Source of the DNA: an uncultured Bacteroidales bacterium
Lineage (GTDB): Bacteria > Bacteroidota > Bacteroidia > Bacteroidales > UBA932
Assembly: GCA_946184255.1 (NCBI GenBank)
Contig: CAMHFA010000052.1
Coordinates: 1 to 7,110 of the forward strand
DNA length: 7,110 bases
Direction: 5' to 3'
Shown here: positions 1 through 4,966 of the stretch, one piece after another
How the letters are laid out: each line of letters begins with the position of its first letter
How positions within the stretch are numbered: the stretch's first letter is position 1
Notes under the pieces: model-generated
What the model was told of the DNA's origin: nothing
Seen by the model: only the letters and a program-made list of their open reading frames with translations
Databases searched by the model: none
Position numbers and translations under genes: made by a program

Positions 1-1056
1 TCCGAACCTTGCCATTATCTCCGTTGCGCCTTTCAAAGGACGGTTTGGAAGGGTCCCTTCTCCGGTGATGTCCACAATCTTCGGCAAAGTCCCACTGGAC
101 TGCATTGCAGCTACAAGAGGAATCATCAGCCTTGTGAGAAGACCAGACTCGCCCATATGGAGTGATGACCCCTTCGACAAGCTCAGGGACCGGGTAGTTA
201 TCTTTACTGTGGATCCATCAACGATTACATCTGATCCCAGGGCTCTGGCAACCTCCAGGGCGGCTTCGTTATCCCCGCAGGGTGAGTATCCTCCAAGGCA
301 GGAAGAACCATCAGCCAGGGCAGCAGCGATGATTGCCCTTTGGGCGAAGCTTTTTGATGAAGGCATGCCCAGAATCTTTGTCCCGGGAAGGGGTTTCCGT
401 TCACCATACACCCTTTCGGTCATCTTGGAATAAGGCCATTGGCCTGGAGCTGCTGCTTCGTCTTCGGAAAGGGCCGCATAAGTAAAAGGGGCTCCTTTTT
501 CAAGACAGTGTATGCGACTGTTCCTTCCAGCTTCTCCCATGGCAAAAGCCACGAGTCTTCCAAGTGGCTCATTATCGTACAGCGACATCAGCCTTTCTAC
601 GTCACTGTCGTCTTTCGCCATAGCTACAACCTTGATAATCTCTCCTCCGAATTTCTTGCATCTTTCCGCGGTTTCAAAGAGGGTTTCTTCTGAAGGAACC
701 CCCTCGAAATAATGGCAGGACCGGATCATGGTCGTGCCATGCTCGTTGCATGCACGCCTTAGACGTTTTCCGGTTTCTTTCGGAGCCTCGATTTCCAAAT
801 CAACAAAGGCTGCTCCGGCTTCGATTGCTGCCATCAACTTGGATTCAGCCTCTTCCCAAGTCCCGGACCCATCTCCGGCTACCCGGCAGGTAGCGATAAG
901 AGGCGTGTCGGAGTAAGAGAACAGTTCCTCGATTCCCTCAATGTCCAGCGGACATCTGTCCAGGCGAATTTCAGCCATCTGGACAGAAGGGATATTGTTT
1001 TCCAGTAGCGCGAAGATCTCCTCAAGGGATTTATTCTGAATGGTGACGCAGATCAT
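1..1056 (-). CDS. aroD-aroA: AroD-AroA fusion: type I 3-dehydroquinate dehydratase + EPSP synthase (3' end cut by window)
   Basis: An open frame of 352 codons runs from ATG at 1056 to base 1 without a stop, so the C-terminus is missing. Residues 1-212 or so are a complete type I 3-dehydroquinate dehydratase (3-dehydroquinate to 3-dehydroshikimate). Visible are AEIRLD (Glu29), the catalytic His115 in SCHYFEG, the Schiff-base Lys142 in EIIKVVAM, Arg181 in RNSRIH and Gln206 in AAAPGQW. From about residue 222 the chain becomes EPSP synthase (shikimate-3-phosphate + PEP to EPSP): MPSSKSFAQRAIIAAALADG gives Lys235, Ser236 and Arg240 of the substrate site, followed by the GESGLLTRLMIP phosphate-binding motif and TGEGTLPNRPL. 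Roughly 130 of the usual 410-430 residues of this domain are in view. The start lies 5 nt after the aroB stop, with AAGG just upstream, so it is probably co-transcribed with aroB. The domain assignments are firm; whether both domains are active is inferred. Residues 289-297 are encoded by a short palindromic element. Confidence 0.93.
   Translation of the reverse strand, partial: MICVTIQNKSLEEIFALLENNIPSVQMAEIRLDRCPLDIEGIEELFSYSDTPLIATCRVAGDGSGTWEEAESKLMAAIEAGAAFVDLEIEAPKETGKRLRRACNEHGTTMIRSCHYFEGVPSEETLFETAERCKKFGGEIIKVVAMAKDDSDVERLMSLYDNEPLGRLVAFAMGEAGRNSRIHCLEKGAPFTYAALSEDEAAAPGQWPYSKMTERVYGERKPLPGTKILGMPSSKSFAQRAIIAAALADGSSCLGGYSPCGDNEAALEVARALGSDVIVDGSTVKITTRSLSLSKGSSLHMGESGLLTRLMIPLVAAMQSSGTLPKIVDITGEGTLPNRPLKGATEIMARFG
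170..188. repeat. Short imperfect palindrome, REP-like, inside the EPSP synthase reading frame
   Basis: The plus strand reads CCCTTCGACAAGCTCAGGG. The outer arms CCCT/AGGG pair, and two inner pairs (GA/TC) flank the centre. From memory, this 19-mer and close variants (CCCTGAGCNTGTCGAAGGG on the other strand) occur scattered through many unrelated bacterial genomes, and translate into recurring peptides such as LSLSKG or PFDKLRDRV. Here the minus strand reads it in frame as part of RSLSLSKGS (residues 289-297), a loop just before the GESG motif. It is the only copy in the window. That it is a mobile or dispersed repeat is recalled, not tested. Confidence 0.55.
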
Positions 1057-1061
1057 GGCCT

Positions 1062-2060
1062 TTATTCTTCGAGTAACCTTACCACCTCATCAGCAGAAAA
1101 GTCCCTGGTTTCCACATGACCAATCTTTATAGGCAGGACAAAATGAATCAACCCTCCTTCGGCTTTCTTGTCCTTTTTCATTGCATCGGCTAGATCTCCG
1201 ATACCGAAGGGACATTCTACGGGCAGGCCGCAAGATGCAAAGTCATTTTCAAGATGTCTTGCAAGACCTTCCTCGGCTATACCGGTTTTTTCTGCAAGAC
1301 GGGCCGCCATGATGATCCCCATGGCCACTGCGTTTCCATGACTGATCTTTTCTCCGGATATCTTTTCGATAGCATGGGCAAAAGTGTGCCCTAGGTTGAG
1401 GAGCCTCCTCTCACCGTGTTCCTCCGGATCCCGGGAAGCGATTCCTGCTTTGATCTTTGCGGCCTCTGCTACCAGTGGTCCAAGGTCCCCGGAGCCTCCC
1501 TTCAAGACTTCTACAGCCTTCTGGTAGTTGTCATTCTCATTTCTGATAATGAAAGTTTTCAGCAGTTCTGCAGCTCCGGACACTATCTGTGGAGTAGGAA
1601 GGGTTTCCAGAGGTTCGGGACAAATGAAGGTTGTCTCCGGCTGACGGAATACCCCTATCATGTTCTTGAAGGAATCCAGATTGACTCCGTTCTTGCCTCC
1701 GATGGCTGCGTCAACCTGCGAGAGGAGGGTGGTTGGTATGAAGCCAAACCTTATACCCCTCTTATAAACTGATGCTGCAAAACCGGTTACGTCCGTTGTG
1801 ACACCGCCGCCTATTCCAAGAAGACAGGCTTTCCTGTCAGCTCCCTGTTCCATCAGCCAGCGGCAGATCCCGGCTACGGTTTCAACAGTCTTGTTTTGCT
1901 CTGTCGCTTCAATCATGAATATCCCCTTGACTTCGGCTCCTATTCTTTCTGGAGCGTAGGAGACGTTCCTGTCACAGACAACAAACAAGCCGGAAGATTC
2001 AGGGATATAACTTCCGACCTTTGACAGGGGACAATGGATTATGTTGATAACTGCGGCCAT
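1062..2060 (-). CDS. aroB: 3-dehydroquinate synthase AroB
   Basis: This 332-residue cytoplasmic enzyme turns DAHP into 3-dehydroquinate, the second step of the shikimate pathway, using NAD and a divalent metal. The NAD-binding glycine-rich motif GIGGGVTTDVTGFAAS is at 82-97, followed by KRGIRFGFIPTTLLSQVDAA and IGGKNGVN (119-126). The metal ligands expected for the family are present: Glu165 in SGAAELLK, His225 in NLGHTFAHAIE and His241 in SHGNAVAMG. The last two have the 16-residue spacing known from the AROM enzyme. Lys-rich KKDKK (295-299) is also typical. It is slightly shorter than the usual 350-360 residues, mainly in a compact N-terminal part. The ATG start shares its A with the TGA stop of the preceding PPC gene (TGATG), which suggests translational coupling. 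The fused aroD-aroA gene follows after 5 nt. Confidence 0.96.
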   Translation of the reverse strand: MAAVINIIHCPLSKVGSYIPESSGLFVVCDRNVSYAPERIGAEVKGIFMIEATEQNKTVETVAGICRWLMEQGADRKACLLGIGGGVTTDVTGFAASVYKRGIRFGFIPTTLLSQVDAAIGGKNGVNLDSFKNMIGVFRQPETTFICPEPLETLPTPQIVSGAAELLKTFIIRNENDNYQKAVEVLKGGSGDLGPLVAEAAKIKAGIASRDPEEHGERRLLNLGHTFAHAIEKISGEKISHGNAVAMGIIMAARLAEKTGIAEEGLARHLENDFASCGLPVECPFGIGDLADAMKKDKKAEGGLIHFVLPIKIGHVETRDFSADEVVRLLEE

Positions 2061-2482
2061 CAGAATTCGTAGAGATTCAAACCGGTCTCTTCGTCGAAAC
2101 GGCGTCCGACCTTGCAGTTGAAACGGGTAACTACTAGTTCACAGGCCCCGTTCAGGACGCAGCTGAGAAGGTGTCCTCCGACAACGGTGTAGTCCCTTCT
2201 CCCAAAATTGGCGTGGAGGTGGAGGTAAACTTTCCCATCTTTCTCCGAGATGTTTCCCAGCAGGCTTGAAATTTCCATCTGTTCTTCGAAAACCTTGTCG
2301 ACATATTTCTTTGTGGCGGGATCCAGGAAACGAAGGACGGCATGGTTCACCGCTCCTATTCCTGACACTTCCCCGGCAAGGATTCCCTGCTCTTCACAGA
2401 ATGCCGCGAGGGCGGCAACCACTTCCTGATGATTGTCTATGCTGACGACATATTTGTTGCCGTCTTGAACGAACGAGTACAT
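2060..2482 (-). CDS. PPC/DUF296 domain protein (putative DNA-binding protein)
   Basis: This 140-residue protein consists of a single PPC (plants and prokaryotes conserved, DUF296) domain. The hallmarks are GEVSGIGAV at 37-45, HLHANFGRRD with His88 and His90, and GGHLLS with His104. The three histidines match the metal site of bacterial PPC structures. The end, DEETGLNLYEF, is also typical of the family. There is no AT-hook, signal peptide or membrane segment, so it should be cytoplasmic. In plants the domain occurs in AT-hook DNA-binding proteins. Its role in bacteria is poorly known, so a regulatory function here is only a guess. The gene begins 36 nt after the sulfatase stop, and its TGA overlaps the aroB ATG by one base, which ties its expression to the shikimate genes. 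The ATG at 2482 is the best start; no clear Shine-Dalgarno site precedes it. Confidence 0.88.
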   Translation of the reverse strand: MYSFVQDGNKYVVSIDNHQEVVAALAAFCEEQGILAGEVSGIGAVNHAVLRFLDPATKKYVDKVFEEQMEISSLLGNISEKDGKVYLHLHANFGRRDYTVVGGHLLSCVLNGACELVVTRFNCKVGRRFDEETGLNLYEF

Positions 2483-2504
2483 ATTCTTAAATTTTCGTGA
2501 ATAT
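2481..2504. promoter_or_regulatory. Inverted repeat at the start of the PPC gene
   Basis: ATATTC (2481-2486) and GAATAT (2499-2504) form perfect 6-bp arms around a 12-nt AT-rich spacer. They lie in the 36-nt gap between the sulfatase stop and the PPC start, and the left arm overlaps the ATG. On the minus strand TATATTCA in this gap weakly resembles the Bacteroidota -7 box TAnnTTTG. It could be an operator for the PPC-aroB-aroDA group or chance in AT-rich DNA. Confidence 0.25.
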
Positions 2505-2518
2505 AACGATTTTTCGGC

Positions 2519-4063
2519 TTATTGCAGGGGGTCTGCTTCATGTCCGGCATCGTAATGTGAACCGGCAAGCTCGAGGAATAGCTTCTTCATTCTTGCCAGG
2601 AGTTCAGGATTGGCAGCAGAGAGATCTTTTCTCTGGGCAGGGTCTTCCTCCAGGTCCCAGAGGGTGTCATGGTCGTTGCAACCTAGTTCGATACCCGTCT
2701 CATTGGTGTCCGGGCCTGAATATGCCGGGATAAACACATATTTTCCGCTTCTCAATGCAAGCCTGCCCTGGGCTTCGAGGATTTGGTTTTCCCTTCCTCC
2801 GGAAAGGGACTTGCCGAGGAATACGTCAACATATTCCTTGCTGTCAAGCCCTTCCGGTATGGAATAGCCGAGCATCTTGCCGATCGTTGCGTACATGTCC
2901 ACCTGGCAGAACCATGAGTCTGAGACTACAGGCTCTATGTGTCCCTTCCAATAGACTATGAAAGGAATATGTGTTCCGGCATCATATAGGCTGTATTTGC
3001 CTCCACGCAAGCCGTTGTCGGGGTCATGTCCTTTTTCAACAGCGAGTTCCAGGCCCAAGTCCTGGTAGCCATCCTGAAGGACAGCGCCGTTGTCTGAAGT
3101 GAAGACGACGATAGTGTTGTCCAGTATACCGAGGGAGTCGAGGCAGGCAATTGCCTGTCCGACGCACCAGTCGGCTTCAATCACTGCATCTCCGCGGGGT
3201 CCGAGGCCGCTGGCCCCTGCAAACCTCTCGTTTGGAACACGGGGTACATGCGGCTCATGAAGCCCGTAATAAAGGAAGAATGGTCCGTCCTTGTGGCTGA
3301 CCATGAATGACTTGACCTTGGACAGGAAATAATCCGCCATGGTTTCATCTTTCCAGCGGGCAGATTGGCCACCTTTCATGAAGCCTATCCTTGGAACACC
3401 GTTCACAATCGTTCCCTGATGACCATGGTGCCATCTCATTTTCATCATTTCAGGGTTGGTCAAGGCGGTAGGCTCTCCGGGAAAGTTTTTTTCGTAATCC
3501 ACCAGGATGGGATCTTTGGGATCCAAACCCTCGACCAGGCCATTCTCCACATAAACAGTTGGAACCCTGTCCACTGTCGCGGGAATGAGATTGGTGTAGT
3601 CGAATCCGACCGTGTTGCCTGAAGGTGAGATTTCCTTATTCCAATCCAGTTTCCCGTAACCCATCCCAAGATGCCATTTCCCGATTGCTGCGGTTGAATA
3701 ACCGTTCTCCTGCATCATCTTGGGGAGTGTCGGGGAGTTCGGATCGATAATCAGGGGTGCGTCTCCGGGGAGTATCTTGGCATCTGGATTCTTCCAGGGA
3801 TACATCCCGGTGAACAGTGCAAAACGACTGGGAGTTGAAGTGGCGGAGGTAGCATAGGCATTTCTCATCAACAGTCCGTCGTTTGCAAGGGCATCTATGT
3901 TCGGAGTATGGATAGTGGTGCTTCCATAGCAGCTTACGTCACCAAGTCCAAGGTCGTCGGCGACGATAAGAAGGATGTTTGGTCTTTCCGGCTTATCTTT
4001 TTCCTGACTGCAGGCCACTGCTCCCACGGCAAGGGCAGGCAGAAGGAATCTGGAAGGTTTCAT
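2519..4063 (-). CDS. Lipoprotein sulfatase, family S1, Ser-type active site
   Basis: This 514-residue secreted hydrolase of the alkaline-phosphatase/arylsulfatase fold cleaves sulfate esters, probably from glycans. Its N-terminus, MKPSRFLLPALAVGAVAC, is a lipoprotein signal with lipid-carrying Cys18. NILLIVADDLG supplies metal ligands Asp36 and Asp37. The sulfatase signature is STPSRFALFTG, whose Ser76 would be oxidised to formylglycine. The second signature GYSTAAIGKWHLG contains Lys129 and His131. His269 (HEPH), Asp324-Asn325 (FTSDNGA) and Lys356 (GGKYSLYDAG) complete the site. The Ser-type motif needs a radical-SAM maturase (anSME), which is not encoded here. ATG at 4063 is preferred; an in-frame GTG at 4069 would add two residues and overlap the hydrolase stop. 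The start lies 2 nt downstream of that stop, so the two are likely translated together. The family is certain; the sugar substrate cannot be told. Confidence 0.94.
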   Translation of the reverse strand: MKPSRFLLPALAVGAVACSQEKDKPERPNILLIVADDLGLGDVSCYGSTTIHTPNIDALANDGLLMRNAYATSATSTPSRFALFTGMYPWKNPDAKILPGDAPLIIDPNSPTLPKMMQENGYSTAAIGKWHLGMGYGKLDWNKEISPSGNTVGFDYTNLIPATVDRVPTVYVENGLVEGLDPKDPILVDYEKNFPGEPTALTNPEMMKMRWHHGHQGTIVNGVPRIGFMKGGQSARWKDETMADYFLSKVKSFMVSHKDGPFFLYYGLHEPHVPRVPNERFAGASGLGPRGDAVIEADWCVGQAIACLDSLGILDNTIVVFTSDNGAVLQDGYQDLGLELAVEKGHDPDNGLRGGKYSLYDAGTHIPFIVYWKGHIEPVVSDSWFCQVDMYATIGKMLGYSIPEGLDSKEYVDVFLGKSLSGGRENQILEAQGRLALRSGKYVFIPAYSGPDTNETGIELGCNDHDTLWDLEEDPAQRKDLSAANPELLARMKKLFLELAGSHYDAGHEADPLQ

Positions 4064-4065
4064 GG

Positions 4066-4914
4066 TCACTTGCGTTTAAGGAAGTCCTTTATGATATCGA
4101 TAGCCTTTTTCTGGTCTTTTCCACGGAATCCGTGGCCTGCTCCTGGCATTACTTTGAAGTCGGAATTCCTATAAGCCTCATGTGCCCTTTCTGAATAGGA
4201 AATCGGCACCAAGGTGTCGTGGTCTCCATGTATGATCTGGACCGGACCTTCGTAACGCGAAATCCTTCCATAGACATCCAGGTCATAGAGATCTTTGACA
4301 TATGCCCGTCCCAATTGCATTCCGAATGAGTTCACCACCTTTGGCATATCTGTCAACTTGGGATACTTCGTCACCCAGTCGTCCTTGATGCAGAGGGCGG
4401 GGTAGATCAAAACAAGTTTTTCGACCATTTTCGGGTGGTCTCCGGCATACAGGGCGGAGACCATGCCGCCCTGGCTTATTCCAAGCAGGGTGACTTTTCC
4501 TTTCTTTATTCCCTTGACTTTCCTGAGCCCATTCACTACGGCCTCAAGGTCTTTCTCTTCAGTGAAAATAGACATGTCAGACGTCTTTCCGTCTGATTTG
4601 CTCGCCCTGCCGCCGCCGCAGAAATCATAGCAATAGACGGCGTAGCCAAGTTTAGCAAGAGCCTCGGCATAAGGGGCACCGGAGCGGTGGTTGCTTCCTA
4701 TGCCGTGTGATACTATGAGAAGGGGAGCCTTTTTAATCCCTTCCGGCCTGTAAAGGACACCATAGATATTCTGTTTTCCTTTCTTCAGCCATAATTCTTC
4801 CTGTGAAAAGTTTTTGGCAGTTTTATTTACAATGCTGCAACCGGAAAGCACCAAGGATGCTGCTGTGGCCAAAACTGTCAGAATAAGAGTAAAATGACGA
4901 TGAGAACAAGACAT
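4066..4914 (-). CDS. Lipoprotein alpha/beta hydrolase (S33/cinnamoyl-esterase-like)
   Basis: This 282-residue serine hydrolase has a lipoprotein signal: a hydrophobic stretch ends in the lipobox LVLSGC with Cys26, so it is anchored outside the cytoplasm. The mature part has the alpha/beta-hydrolase order: oxyanion-hole strand LLIVSHGIGSN, then CYDFCGGGRASKSDGKTSDM, nucleophile elbow GISQGG (Ser147), acid Asp233 in HGDHDTLVP, and His261 in GAGHGF. The SDGKT segment and overall layout recall bacterial cinnamoyl/feruloyl esterases and S33-like hydrolases, but the substrate is not determined by sequence. The frame extends to TTG at 4941; I prefer ATG at 4914 because it gives a signal peptide of normal length and leaves the promoter-like box at 4939-4946 upstream. 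Its TGA is 2 nt before the sulfatase ATG. An esterase and a sulfatase made together would fit removal of ester and sulfate groups from one glycan, which is inference. Confidence 0.9.
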   Translation of the reverse strand: MSCSHRHFTLILTVLATAASLVLSGCSIVNKTAKNFSQEELWLKKGKQNIYGVLYRPEGIKKAPLLIVSHGIGSNHRSGAPYAEALAKLGYAVYCYDFCGGGRASKSDGKTSDMSIFTEEKDLEAVVNGLRKVKGIKKGKVTLLGISQGGMVSALYAGDHPKMVEKLVLIYPALCIKDDWVTKYPKLTDMPKVVNSFGMQLGRAYVKDLYDLDVYGRISRYEGPVQIIHGDHDTLVPISYSERAHEAYRNSDFKVMPGAGHGFRGKDQKKAIDIIKDFLKRK

Positions 4915-4938
4915 TATTTGTGGTTTTTCAGTTACTAA

Positions 4939-4946
4939 CAAAGATA
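4939..4946 (-). promoter_or_regulatory. Candidate Bacteroidota -7 promoter box upstream of the hydrolase gene
   Basis: The minus strand reads TATCTTTG, an exact match to the Bacteroidota -7 consensus TAnnTTTG. It lies in the 52-nt gap between the ATP-grasp stop and the hydrolase ATG, 25 nt before the start codon. No good -33 TTTG element is seen at the expected spacing. If real, it would let the hydrolase, sulfatase and downstream genes be transcribed independently of the ATP-grasp gene. Confidence 0.35.
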
Positions 4947-4966
4947 ATACATCTGAGACTTTGGGA

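Noticed and set aside
65..916. Several plus-strand open frames opposite the AroD-AroA gene
   Set aside because: They are antisense to a frame with all expected AroD and AroA motifs, and their translations resemble no known protein.
1416..1772. 118-residue plus-strand open frame opposite aroB
   Set aside because: It is an antisense shadow of a well-conserved aroB region that includes the metal-binding and NAD-binding segments.
4915..4941. TTG start at 4941 for the alpha/beta hydrolase
   Set aside because: It would overlap the TATCTTTG box and lengthen the signal peptide for no benefit; the ATG at 4914 fits better.
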